Shown here: positions 9,146 through 17,683 of the stretch, one piece after another
How positions within the stretch are numbered: the first letter of the stretch is position 1
Layout: every line of letters starts with the position of its first letter
From: Clostridium beijerinckii
GTDB taxonomy: Bacteria > Bacillota > Clostridia > Clostridiales > Clostridiaceae
Assembly: GCF_036699995.1 (NCBI RefSeq)
Contig: NZ_CP144906.1
Location: 685,501 to 749,500, forward strand
Direction of reading: 5' to 3'
DNA: 64,000 bases
Notes under the pieces: model-generated
Told to the model about the DNA's origin: nothing
Seen by the model: only the letters and a program-made list of their open reading frames with translations
The model's database searches: none
Position numbers and translations under genes: made by a program

Positions 9146-9853
9146 TTGGAAAAAGGAACTATTCTAATTGTGGATGATGAAAAGGAAATACGAGATTTAG
9201 TCGATATATATCTTAAGAGCGATGGGTTTAATACCATAAGCGCATGCGATGGTTTAGAAGCTATTAATTTAGTTAGAGATAATGATATAGATTTAATAAT
9301 ATTAGATGTCATGATGCCTAATTTAAATGGAATAGAGACTTGCTTAAAGATTAGAGAGATTAAAGAAATGCCTATAATAATGTTATCCGCTAAAAGTGAG
9401 GATATTGATAAGATATTAGGCCTTAATATGGGAGCTGATGATTATTTAACGAAACCATTCAATCCATTAGAGTTAGTTGCAAGAGTAAAGTCACAACTTA
9501 GAAGATTTCATATGTTTGGTAAGAACGCAAATTTATTAGAAGTAGAAGAAGAAAATATAATACAAATAGAGGATCTTACGATAAATCTAGAAACACATGA
9601 AGTATCGTTAGGCGATAATATAGTAAGACTTACGCCAACAGAATTTGATATATTATCATTACTAGCTCAAAGTCGAGGAAAAGTATTTTCAATAGAAAAT
9701 ATTTATGAGAACGTTTGGAATCAGGAATTCATGACTTCAGATAACACTGTCATGGTTCATATAAGAAAAATAAGAGAGAAGATAGAAGAAAATCCAAGAA
9801 ATCCTCGATTTATAAAGACTGTTTGGGGGGTAGGATATAAAATTGAAAAATAA
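9146..9853 (+). CDS. OmpR/PhoB-family response regulator, VanR-like
   Basis: Receiver domain followed by a winged-helix DNA-binding domain. From the TTG chosen here, the acidic pocket is D10/D11, the phosphoacceptor is D54 in LIILDVMMP, and the conserved Lys lies in LTKPFNP near residue 103. The effector domain (about 130-235) ends in FIKTVWGVGYKIEK. I choose the TTG at 9146 because GGAG (9133-9136) lies 9 nt upstream; the in-frame ATG at 9137 directly abuts that site. It overlaps the histidine kinase by 11 bases. The sequence style is that of VanR-type regulators. The following lysozyme and VanW genes suggest a cell-envelope regulon, which is inference. Confidence 0.92.
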   Translation: MEKGTILIVDDEKEIRDLVDIYLKSDGFNTISACDGLEAINLVRDNDIDLIILDVMMPNLNGIETCLKIREIKEMPIIMLSAKSEDIDKILGLNMGADDYLTKPFNPLELVARVKSQLRRFHMFGKNANLLEVEEENIIQIEDLTINLETHEVSLGDNIVRLTPTEFDILSLLAQSRGKVFSIENIYENVWNQEFMTSDNTVMVHIRKIREKIEENPRNPRFIKTVWGVGYKIEK

Positions 9854-11351
9854 AGATCTTGGAAGGCATAGAATTTTTAGCAATGATATTTCAAATTTAA
9901 AGTTAATACAGTATATTGAAAAAATAATAAGAAGTATAAAAAAAAGAATTGAGAAAAATATAAGATTTGAGCTTATGATGGTTATAGGAATATGCTTTTT
10001 AGCTGCATTTATCTTCTATAGTTTTTCTAATAATCTTTTCAAGAGAGAGCATACTGAACCCCAGATAAAATATGATTATGATTCTATTGAGAGGTCTGCA
10101 AATGATTTAGCTAAACAAATAGAATCTCAAGAAAATTTAAAATTAGAAGATAAAGATAAGATTAATAGCATTTTAGAAAATGTATCAGATGGAGAGGAAA
10201 GTTATATAACAGATTTAGATGGAAAGGTGTTATATAAGACTAAAAATGTTGCAGAGGAAAACATAGATATTTATAGTGCACTAAAAAGTGCAATGACAAA
10301 TGTAAATAGTGAAGGGATTAGTGAACCAAGAGAAAAAAGCTATATAATGCCGCTAAAGATAGGTTCGGATAGAGTTTACTTGATCTATTCAAAGATTCCA
10401 GAGGCAAGGATAACATACAATACAATTAGCACATCAAATTCATCTTTAGCACTAATTCTCACAGTTATAGTTTTTATAGTTCTATTTGTTGTAATAACTA
10501 ATAATAAGATGAAATACTTGGATGAGATTGCAGTTGGCCTTAAGATAATAGCAAGTGGAAACTTGAATTATAGGATAGAAGAGAAAGGTACGGATGAAAT
10601 TAAAAATATAGCTTATAATATAAATCAAATGGCTAAGGAAATTGGAGAGAAAATTAGTGCTGAGAGAGATGCAGAAAAAACAAAAGCAGATTTGATAACG
10701 AATGTTTCTCATGATTTAAGGACGCCACTGACATCTGTGATGGGATACATAGGGCTTGTTATTCAAAACAGGTATAAAGATGAAAAAGAAATGGAGGAAT
10801 ACTTAAACATAGCATTCAATAAAGCTGAAAGATTAAAGCTACTAATTGATGATTTATTCGAGTATACTAAGCTAAATAACAGCGGAATAACACTAACAAA
10901 GACTAAAGTTAATCTAGCAGAATTTCTATCACAATTAATAGAAGAATTGACACCGTTACTCGATGAAAATAAATTAACGATATATAAAAAATTCGAATCT
11001 GAAAAAATCTCAGTTTCTATAGATACATTAAAGATGCTTAGAGTTTTTGAGAATATAATAACAAATGCAATAAAATATTCGTATAAACCAGGAGAAATAT
11101 TAATAGGATTATACGAGAAGGATGGTAAAGCCATTGTAGTTTTTAGAAATAAAGGAGACCATTTATCAAAAGAAAAAAGTGAAAAATTATTTGATAGATT
11201 TTATAGACTAGATGAATCTAGAAATACTAATACAGGAGGATCAGGTCTTGGGTTAGCTATTTCTAAGAATATAGTAGAATTGCATGACGGCAAAATATGG
11301 GCTGAATCAGTAGGAAATAATATAAGTTTTTATGTACAACTAAACCTATAA
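9843..11351 (+). CDS. Sensor histidine kinase, VanS-like
   Basis: Membrane sensor of 502 residues. Two transmembrane segments (about 44-64 and 201-220) bracket a roughly 135-residue extracytoplasmic domain, followed by HAMP (221-273), the HisKA helix with phosphoacceptor His290 in NVSHDLRTPLTS, and an ATPase domain with N-box ENIITNAIKYS, a degraded G1 region and SGLGLAISKNIVELH. It starts at a TTG inside the end of the response regulator gene, so the two are translationally coupled. Sequence type resembles VanS, but no vanHAX genes are present. The signal is probably envelope-related. Confidence 0.92.
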   Translation: MKNKDLGRHRIFSNDISNLKLIQYIEKIIRSIKKRIEKNIRFELMMVIGICFLAAFIFYSFSNNLFKREHTEPQIKYDYDSIERSANDLAKQIESQENLKLEDKDKINSILENVSDGEESYITDLDGKVLYKTKNVAEENIDIYSALKSAMTNVNSEGISEPREKSYIMPLKIGSDRVYLIYSKIPEARITYNTISTSNSSLALILTVIVFIVLFVVITNNKMKYLDEIAVGLKIIASGNLNYRIEEKGTDEIKNIAYNINQMAKEIGEKISAERDAEKTKADLITNVSHDLRTPLTSVMGYIGLVIQNRYKDEKEMEEYLNIAFNKAERLKLLIDDLFEYTKLNNSGITLTKTKVNLAEFLSQLIEELTPLLDENKLTIYKKFESEKISVSIDTLKMLRVFENIITNAIKYSYKPGEILIGLYEKDGKAIVVFRNKGDHLSKEKSEKLFDRFYRLDESRNTNTGGSGLGLAISKNIVELHDGKIWAESVGNNISFYVQLNL

Positions 11352-11429
11352 TTAATTACTAAATTATAGGTACTTTTTCTGTTGTAAATTAATATTTATA
11401 TTAGAGAAGTATTTTTATGTGGAGGAAAT

Positions 11430-12371
11430 ATGCAAAACAAAAATCCTAACAGTCGTTTTGGAGTAGACATAAATGAATATACAACAAGTGTTCAGTTTAA
11501 CGTATTGGCAACAAAAGTAGATTTTTTGTACTTGAGAGCGTCAGGATCTGCAACAGGAAGGTTTAGGGTTGATAGAAAGTTTGTAGATTATGCGAAGAAT
11601 AGTAGGAATTATGGAATCCCAGTTGGAGCATATCATTTTTCTATGCCATCTTATGATCTAACAGATGCGGATAGACAATGTGATGACTTTATAAATACAC
11701 TGCAGCAGGGGTTCGGAAACAATGATTATGGGGATTTGTTTCCTGTAATAGATGTAGAGGCACCTTTGGATAAATCAATAAGTACAAGAACATTAATTGA
11801 TTGGATTGATAGATTTAGAAAAAGATTTGAAAGAAAAACTAGAAGAAGGCTTATGATTTACACAGGAACAAATTTTATAGAGCTTTATGATAATTTTTAT
11901 ATTCCTGGACGTGGCTATCCACTAAAAAATATGCCACTATGGATTGCAATGTATACAAGTATCCCTATTAATCCTGAATTCCCTCCTAATGTTGGAGGCT
12001 GGACCAGATGGAGGATATGGCAATATAGTGAAAGCCAAACTGTACAAGGAATTGGGAATCCTGTTGATGCAAATTGGGGACCGGATAATGTAGATTTATT
12101 AAGGCAGCCTCGTGTTGTTACTGGATTAAAGGCAGCGTACCAGAATAGGAACATAAATGTTTCTTGGAATAGAAATCCTGATGTAGATTTATTGGGATAT
12201 AACATTTTTGTAAATAGAGAATGGGTTGGAACTGTTGATGAAAATGCTACAAGTTACTTAATAACTAGTAATAAGGTAAATACTCAGAAGAATGCACCAG
12301 TAGAAGTATCAATTGAAGCTTTTGATTATGATGGAGAAACTTCAAAAACTCGTGCAAAAGTAAATCTATAA
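11430..12371 (+). CDS. GH25 lysozyme with C-terminal FnIII-like domain, no signal peptide
   Basis: Muramidase of glycoside hydrolase family 25 that cleaves the MurNAc-GlcNAc bond. Catalytic-site residues are visible: Asp13 in FGVDINEY, and Asp108/Glu110 in FPVIDVEAP; the barrel closes with RIWQYSES and NVDLL (about 195-222). Residues 226-313 form a fibronectin type III-like beta domain. The N-terminus (MQNKNPNSRFGVD) has no hydrophobic stretch, and no earlier in-frame start upstream adds one, so export by the Sec route is not predicted. It starts 78 nt after the kinase gene with GGAGGAAATATG. Phage-type or lysis-released action, or a non-classical export route, are the alternatives. Confidence 0.9.
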   Translation: MQNKNPNSRFGVDINEYTTSVQFNVLATKVDFLYLRASGSATGRFRVDRKFVDYAKNSRNYGIPVGAYHFSMPSYDLTDADRQCDDFINTLQQGFGNNDYGDLFPVIDVEAPLDKSISTRTLIDWIDRFRKRFERKTRRRLMIYTGTNFIELYDNFYIPGRGYPLKNMPLWIAMYTSIPINPEFPPNVGGWTRWRIWQYSESQTVQGIGNPVDANWGPDNVDLLRQPRVVTGLKAAYQNRNINVSWNRNPDVDLLGYNIFVNREWVGTVDENATSYLITSNKVNTQKNAPVEVSIEAFDYDGETSKTRAKVNL

Positions 12372-12559
12372 TAAATAGTATCGTATTTCAGCTTATATGG
12401 GAATATAATCATATTTCTATTGATAGTTGGAATATGATATAATGAAAACATTGATGACAATTTGAAAAATATGTAAATTGCTATCGATAAATGTACTCAA
12501 AATAAATATTAAACATAGAAGATGTATGATATTTAATTCCTTGAAAGGAGAATAAGGGA

Positions 12560-14056
12560 GTGGAAAAACGCACCAGCAAAAGAGCAAACGCTTCTAAAGA
12601 CAATTATAATAAAAAGAAGAAAATTATGCTCGCAATATTTACATTAATTATAGTAGGAGCTGCTGCACTAATTGCATACTCAATAGCTATAAAAGGTATA
12701 GTTAAGGAGTGGGATGATAAAATATATCCGGGAGTAACTGTACAAGAAATAAATATTGGAGGAATGACTAAAGAAGAAGCTAAGAATAAGCTTACCGAAA
12801 CATTTGTAACATCTATAGAAAATAAAAAGTTATCTATTAAAATAGAGGACAAACAATATGAACTTATTTACTCTGATATTAATCCTAAATATGATATAGA
12901 TGCAACTGTTGAAGAGGCTTATAAACTTGGAAAAAAAGATGGGGTCTTAAGCAGATATATAAGCATAAAGAGTAATAATAGTAAGAGCAAGGAGGTTCCA
13001 ATCAAATTTTCTTATAATGAAGAAAAATTGAAGGAATACGAGGAAAAACTTCAGATAGCTGTTAATCAACCTGCTAAAGATGCAGCAGTTAGCATACAAA
13101 AGAATAATATTGTGATTAAACCAGAGACAGAAGGAAAGACAGTTAATTTAGATACACTAGATCAGAAGTTGAAAGAAAATATAAATGGAGATATTAATTC
13201 TGATAATTCAGTATCAATTGATTTAGAAGTAACAAAACCTAAAATAACTCAAGAAGATCTATCCAAGATAAAAGGAGTAATGGGTACTTTTTCATCAAAT
13301 TATTCCACATCGCCGGAAGGAAGATGTAATAACATAGAAATAGCTACTTCAGCAATAAACGGAACAATAGTTATGCCAGGAGAAATATTTAGTTTTAATG
13401 ACGTTGTAGGACCTAGAACAGCTGAAAGAGGTTATAAGGAAGCTGGAACATATGTTGGAAATAAAATAGAGCCCGGAATTGGTGGTGGAATATGTCAAGT
13501 ATCGACCACTATTTATAGAGCTGCTATGAAAGCAAACCTAAGGTCTATTGAAAGAACAAATCATTCCATGGCTGTTGGTTATGCACAACCTGGGCTTGAT
13601 GCCACTGTTTCATATGGATATTTAGATTATAAGTTTAAAAACACATATGATTTTCCTATATATATTCAAGGAAATACGTCAGGTAAAGTAGTGACTTACA
13701 GTATATATGGAGATCCTAGTGCTTTAAATGGAAGAACATATGATATGGCAAGTGAAATTCTTGAAACAATACCACCAGAAACAAAAGTGGTAGATGATAG
13801 CAGTTTACCAGTAGGACAAGAAGTAACAGAGGGAGCTGGAATGACTGGTTATAGAGCAAGAGCATATCAGATAACTTATGAAAATGGTTCTGAAGTGAAT
13901 AGAGAAGTAGTATCAACAGATACTTATGCAAGTGTAGGGATAGTAGTCAAAAAAGGAACTCAACCTGTAGATGCGACTCAACAGCCAGAAACAACAGCAG
14001 AGCCGCCAGCAGCTCAGCCAACAGCAGAACCACCTGTAGCTCAACCAACACAATAG
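12560..14056 (+). CDS. VanW-family membrane-anchored envelope protein with G5 domain
   Basis: Begins with a basic Lys/Arg-rich cytoplasmic tail and one membrane anchor (about 22-44), so the bulk is extracytoplasmic. Next come peptidoglycan-binding-4-like repeats (about 70-240), the VanW domain (about 245-380, containing GIGGGICQVSTTIYRA and a NHSMAVGYAQPGLDATVSYGY stretch), a G5-like beta domain (about 393-468), and a low-complexity Pro/Ala/Thr/Glu tail with repeats of AEPPxAQPT. VanW proteins occur in some vancomycin-resistance clusters but their activity is not settled. GTG start with AAGGAG 9 nt upstream. The gene is not tightly linked to the lysozyme (188-bp gap) and ends in a strong terminator. 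Confidence 0.88.
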   Translation: MEKRTSKRANASKDNYNKKKKIMLAIFTLIIVGAAALIAYSIAIKGIVKEWDDKIYPGVTVQEINIGGMTKEEAKNKLTETFVTSIENKKLSIKIEDKQYELIYSDINPKYDIDATVEEAYKLGKKDGVLSRYISIKSNNSKSKEVPIKFSYNEEKLKEYEEKLQIAVNQPAKDAAVSIQKNNIVIKPETEGKTVNLDTLDQKLKENINGDINSDNSVSIDLEVTKPKITQEDLSKIKGVMGTFSSNYSTSPEGRCNNIEIATSAINGTIVMPGEIFSFNDVVGPRTAERGYKEAGTYVGNKIEPGIGGGICQVSTTIYRAAMKANLRSIERTNHSMAVGYAQPGLDATVSYGYLDYKFKNTYDFPIYIQGNTSGKVVTYSIYGDPSALNGRTYDMASEILETIPPETKVVDDSSLPVGQEVTEGAGMTGYRARAYQITYENGSEVNREVVSTDTYASVGIVVKKGTQPVDATQQPETTAEPPAAQPTAEPPVAQPTQ

Positions 14057-14085
14057 ATAAAAATTTAATATTTATAAAAAACTCA

Positions 14086-14139
14086 AAGCATATTTTCTTT
14101 AGGAATTATTAAGATTAATTAAAGAAAATATGCTTAAGT
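14086..14139 (+). terminator. Terminator after vanW-family gene
   Basis: A 16-bp perfect stem, AAGCATATTTTCTTTA (14086-14101) with TAAAGAAAATATGCTT (14120-14135), is followed by AAGTTTT. Confidence 0.85.
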
Positions 14140-14328
14140 TTTATTAAGGTTAAAACAACTTTAATATATTTAATAATTTACTGATTAGAATACACAATAA
14201 TATACCTTTTATAGTGAAAGACTTTTCTATGGTTAAGCAATTATTATTTTTGACTTGTTATGAACCATATAGTATAATTTTAAATTAAAGTGAAATAATT
14301 TTTGTACAAAATAGGAGAAGGTGACGTT

Positions 14329-14790
14329 TTGAATTTAAATATAGTATTATATGAACCTGAGATACCTCAGAATACTGGAAATATTGCAAGAACTTGTGTT
14401 TTAACAGGCAGTAAGTTGCATTTAATAAAACCTCTTGGGTTCGAAATAAATGAAAAGCAAGTGAGAAGAGCAGGCTTAGATTATTGGAAAGATTTAGATC
14501 TAGAAATACATGATAGCTATGAAGAATTCTTGAAAAAATATGGTGATAAAACAATATATTTATCAACTACACACGGAGAAGCGCATTTTGATGAAATTTC
14601 CTTCAAAGAAGGGGATTTTATAATGTTTGGAAGAGAATCTAGTGGGGTTCCTGAAGAAGTGCATAATAGGCATATTGGATTTAGGGTTCCAATGATAAAA
14701 TCAAGTACTAGAAGTTTAAATTTATCTAATACAGTAGCTATAGTGGCTTATGAAGCTTTAAGGCAGATAGGATTTCCTAATATGAAATAA
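14329..14790 (+). CDS. trmL: tRNA (cytidine(34)-2'-O)-methyltransferase, TrmL type
   Basis: SPOUT-fold methyltransferase that 2'-O-methylates the wobble base of leucine tRNAs. Motif 1 is NIVLYEPEIPQNTGNIARTC at the N-terminus; the SAM-binding knot is seen in IMFGRESSGVPEE and in the C-terminal RVPMIKSSTRSLNLSNTVAIVAYEALRQ. With the TTG at 14329 the protein is 153 residues, the family norm; AGGAGAAGGTGA lies 8-15 nt upstream. The in-frame TTG at 14302 precedes that ribosome site and would add nine unlikely residues. It is followed 20 bases later by degV, probably in one operon. Confidence 0.93.
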   Translation: MNLNIVLYEPEIPQNTGNIARTCVLTGSKLHLIKPLGFEINEKQVRRAGLDYWKDLDLEIHDSYEEFLKKYGDKTIYLSTTHGEAHFDEISFKEGDFIMFGRESSGVPEEVHNRHIGFRVPMIKSSTRSLNLSNTVAIVAYEALRQIGFPNMK

Positions 14791-14810
14791 TTGAAGAGGA
14801 ATGAAGATAT

Positions 14811-15647
14811 ATGGAAAAGATAAAAATTATAACAGATAGCACTGCTGATTTGCCAAAAGAAATATATGAGAAATACGATATAGAAGTTTTGCCATTATTG
14901 ATAAACTTTGGTGAAGAAAGTTATCTAGATGGAGTTGAGATAAATACTAATGAAGTTTTTGAAAGAATTAGAAATGAAAATATACTTCCAACTACAGCTC
15001 AAGTTACTCCGAATAGATTCGTTGAAATCTATAAGAAGTACTTAGCGGAAGGATATAAAATTATATCAATTCATATGTCTTCTGTAATGAGTGGAACATA
15101 TCAATCGGCATGTATTGCTAAGGAAATGCTGGAAAGCCAAGATATAATAGTTGTTGATTCTCAGAATGTAACAGCGGCTTTAGGAATACTTGTATTAAAA
15201 GCTGTTAAGCTCATAGAAAAGGGTTATAACATTTCAGAAGTAGAAGAAAAATTAAATAGCATTAGAAATAAAGTTAAGCTTTCAGTTTACTTTGATTCTT
15301 TAGAGTACCTAGTGAGAGGCGGAAGGATTTCAAAAACTGCTGGCATGGTTGGTGGCATGCTTGGAATAAAGTTAATACTTGAAATAAAAGATGGCATAAT
15401 GTCAGTTAAAGATAAAATTAGAGGAAATAAAAAGGCGATTAAGAAAATTATTAGTGATTTGGAAAATGCGACTTTAGATGAAGAAGTGCCTGTAATATTG
15501 ATTGACGTAAATAATATTGAAGTAAAGGAAGCACTTAGAACATATATGAATGATAATAACGTTAACTTTATTGAATGTCCGGTTGGATCAACTGTATGTA
15601 TACATTCTGGACCTGGATGCTGTGGATTAGTTTTTTTAAATAAATAA
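14811..15647 (+). CDS. DegV-family fatty-acid-binding protein
   Basis: 278 residues, full family length. DegV proteins bind a fatty acid between two domains and act as FakB partners of a fatty acid kinase, feeding phospholipid synthesis. Visible are DSTADLPKEIYEKYDIEVLPL at the N-terminus, the HMSSVMSGTYQSA ligand loop (about 84-96), and YLVRGGRISKTAGMVGGMLGIKLIL (about 165-189). Several FakB-like paralogues are usual in clostridia. It lies 20 nt after trmL. A structured terminator follows. Confidence 0.92.
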   Translation: MEKIKIITDSTADLPKEIYEKYDIEVLPLLINFGEESYLDGVEINTNEVFERIRNENILPTTAQVTPNRFVEIYKKYLAEGYKIISIHMSSVMSGTYQSACIAKEMLESQDIIVVDSQNVTAALGILVLKAVKLIEKGYNISEVEEKLNSIRNKVKLSVYFDSLEYLVRGGRISKTAGMVGGMLGIKLILEIKDGIMSVKDKIRGNKKAIKKIISDLENATLDEEVPVILIDVNNIEVKEALRTYMNDNNVNFIECPVGSTVCIHSGPGCCGLVFLNK

Positions 15648-15663
15648 TTTTAATTAATAAATA

Positions 15664-15736
15664 AAAAACATGCTTTTAGCTATTACTTATATTTTAACAT
15701 GGTTGATATAAGTAGTATATAAGCATGTTTTTATAT
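15664..15736 (+). terminator. Long terminator after degV
   Basis: AAAAACATGCTT (15664-15675) pairs with AAGCATGTTTTT (15721-15732). An inner stem (TATTACTTATAT with ATATAAGTAGTATA) extends it, and TTATATTT follows. Confidence 0.85.
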
Positions 15737-15890
15737 TTATTGTACTAGATATGATTCACATAGTTACATATAGTGGACTTGCAATATTTACAGAATAGGA
15801 GGTATACTAATAGAAAGAGAGATTACTTCAATAAATTTAATGAATACGTTTAATTAAAAATAATTTATATAAATTATAAGGAGGAAACTT

Positions 15891-17282
15891 ATGAATTTGG
15901 ATTATAACATGAAGATGACCCAGGAACAGCGATTAGTACTCACTCAAAATATGCAACAATCCATAAAGCTTTTACAAATGTCTCTTCATGATTTGAGAGA
16001 ATATATTGACAATGAGTATTCAGAAAATCCAGTGTTAGAGGTTAACGAGGAAATAAGCTCATATGATGATGAACAGATAAACAGAGACGTTAATATAGAA
16101 GACAAATACGATCATAAAAAATTAGTTGAAGAATTATATTCTGATAATTACAAGGATAGATCAGAAACAAATTATTCTAATGAAGAAGTTTCACCATTAA
16201 ATTTCATTGAGAAGAAAGTATCACTAAAAGAATATTTACAAGAACAACTAATTGAAGCTGATATAGATCAATATATGTTAGATATATGTAATTATATCGT
16301 TGAATCATTAGATTATAGAGGGTATTTGGAAATATCAACACGAGAACTTGCGGAAGAATTAAATATATCTGAGGAGATAGTTAATAGGGCATTAGAAGTG
16401 GTACAGGCATTGGAACCATATGGAATTGGTGCTAGGAATATCAAGGAATGTCTGCTTATTCAGAGTCTAAAATTAAATATTTTAGATGATACGATAGAAA
16501 AAATAATTTTAAATCATTTAGAAAATATTGCAGAAAACAAATATGAAGTTGTAGCGAAGGACCTCAATATAAATCCAAGAGAAGCTCAAAGATATGGTGA
16601 TTTAATAAAGAAGTTGGAACCTAAACCATCAAGAGGCTTTTATACAGGAGAAGAGGTTAATTATATAATTCCTGATGCTGAAATAAAGAATGTTGATGGT
16701 GAATTTTTCATTTTGATGAATGAAAGTGTTTTGCCAAGACTTATGATAAATAAAACATATAGAGATGTTTTAAGAAATAATCAAGATTCTGAAACAAACA
16801 CTTATGTTAAAGAAAAAATTAATCAGGCACTTTTCTTAATTAAGTCAATAGAGCAAAGGAAAAATACATTATATAAGGTGTTAGAATGTGTTGTTGAAAA
16901 GCAAAATGATTTCTTTAAGTTTGGAAGACAGTATATAAAACCTTTGACACTAAAAGAAGTTGCAGAAATAATCAATCTTCATGAATCTACCGTAAGTAGA
17001 GCAATTAAAGATAAATATGTTTTAACAAGTTATGGAACAATTAAAATAAAAGATTTATTTGCAAGTGGGTTATCCTCAAACAATAACGAAGATATGGCAA
17101 CTTCAAAAATAAAAAATGAAATAAAGAAAATAATAGAAGAAGAGAATAAAAGTAAGCCTTTATCAGATCAACTAATAAGTTCTATGTTAGTAGAAAAAAA
17201 TATGAATATATCTAGAAGAACTGTTGCAAAATATAGAGAGGAATTAGGTATAAAATCATCTTCAGCAAGGAAGAGATTATAA
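15891..17282 (+). CDS. rpoN: RNA polymerase sigma-54 factor
   Basis: 463 residues with all three sigma-54 regions: the Gln/Leu-rich activator-interacting region I (residues about 6-50), an acidic region II, the core-binding domain with EPYGIGARNIKECLLIQ, the central HTH LKEVAEIINLHESTVSRAI, and the C-terminal RpoN box SRRTVAKYRE (about 447-456; consensus begins ARRTVAKYRE) that reads the -24 element. A strong AAGGAGG precedes the ATG. It is monocistronic and sits directly upstream of cggR, an order seen in other clostridia. No sigma-54 activator or clear -24/-12 promoter was found in this window, so its regulon lies elsewhere. Confidence 0.96.
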   Translation: MNLDYNMKMTQEQRLVLTQNMQQSIKLLQMSLHDLREYIDNEYSENPVLEVNEEISSYDDEQINRDVNIEDKYDHKKLVEELYSDNYKDRSETNYSNEEVSPLNFIEKKVSLKEYLQEQLIEADIDQYMLDICNYIVESLDYRGYLEISTRELAEELNISEEIVNRALEVVQALEPYGIGARNIKECLLIQSLKLNILDDTIEKIILNHLENIAENKYEVVAKDLNINPREAQRYGDLIKKLEPKPSRGFYTGEEVNYIIPDAEIKNVDGEFFILMNESVLPRLMINKTYRDVLRNNQDSETNTYVKEKINQALFLIKSIEQRKNTLYKVLECVVEKQNDFFKFGRQYIKPLTLKEVAEIINLHESTVSRAIKDKYVLTSYGTIKIKDLFASGLSSNNNEDMATSKIKNEIKKIIEEENKSKPLSDQLISSMLVEKNMNISRRTVAKYREELGIKSSSARKRL

Positions 17283-17594
17283 AGATTCCATGAAATAATT
17301 AGCTTTAGATTTTAATATTAAATTCAATTGTAAATATTCAATTACAGTTTAAGAACATGTCAACTTTAATTATAGGAATATATAAAGTTCATGATTATCT
17401 TTTCTGTAATTGAAATTGACAGTTGATAAAATGGTTCTTGAATTCAAAAATACTATTTCACATAGCTATTATTAAGCGTAATAATATTAAATATGAAACG
17501 CTGTATAAAACTAGAAAAAAGTTTGCTAATAATTTATTTTGTTAGGGTTTTTTTGTTTTTTTTGAAATATTATAAAAAAAGTTTTCCTAAAGAC
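17283..17594 (+). other. rpoN-cggR intergenic region
   Basis: No gene. It contains a long imperfect hairpin (listed separately) and, near 17520-17560, two T-runs after a weak CTAATAA...TTGTTAG stem that may end the rpoN transcript. The cggR promoter follows. Confidence 0.55.
17351..17439 (+). ncRNA. Candidate long hairpin RNA downstream of rpoN
   Basis: GTCAACTTTAATTA (17359-17372) pairs with TAATTGAAATTGAC with one mismatch and one G-U pair. The base is extended by AAGAACAT (17351-17358) with ATGGTTCTT (17431-17439) across an internal bulge. A competing perfect 9-bp pairing exists between CAATTACAG (17339-17347) and CTGTAATTG (17404-17412). No U-tract follows, so it is not a simple terminator. 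It may be a structured 3' UTR or an independent RNA. Confidence 0.3.
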
Positions 17595-17623
17595 TTTAAA
17601 ATTTCAAAAAGGTGTTTTATAAT
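17595..17623 (+). promoter_or_regulatory. Promoter of the cggR glycolytic operon
   Basis: TTTAAA (17595-17600), 17-bp spacer, TATAAT (17618-17623). Transcription would begin near 17630, immediately before the CggR operator. Confidence 0.7.
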
Positions 17624-17631
17624 AATAGATG

Positions 17632-17667
17632 TGGGACATAATGAAATGATATGGGACACGTAGTGAC
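17632..17667 (+). promoter_or_regulatory. CggR operator
   Basis: Two TGGGAC repeats (17632-17637 and 17652-17657) lie exactly 20 bp apart, each followed after six bases by a second half-site (AAAT, then TGAC). This matches the B. subtilis arrangement CGGGAC-N6-TGTC-N4 repeated. It lies just downstream of the predicted start point and overlaps the upstream edge of the ribosome site, as expected for an autoregulatory roadblock relieved by fructose 1,6-bisphosphate. Confidence 0.82.
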
Positions 17668-17683
17668 CAAAGGAGTGTTTGAG

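Noticed and set aside
10763..11134. 123-residue open frame antisense to the histidine kinase
   Set aside because: It is a shadow of the kinase coding strand; it is Ser/Phe-rich with no ribosome site or family match.
9131..14056. A vancomycin-resistance cluster, prompted by VanR/VanS-like and VanW-like genes
   Set aside because: No vanH, vanA/B-type ligase or vanX is present; ddl is 8 kb away and looks housekeeping.
13950..14056. Short Pro/Ala/Glu/Thr repeats at the end of the VanW gene as a repeat element
   Set aside because: They are in-frame low-complexity coding repeats of a wall-spanning tail, not a mobile or CRISPR repeat.
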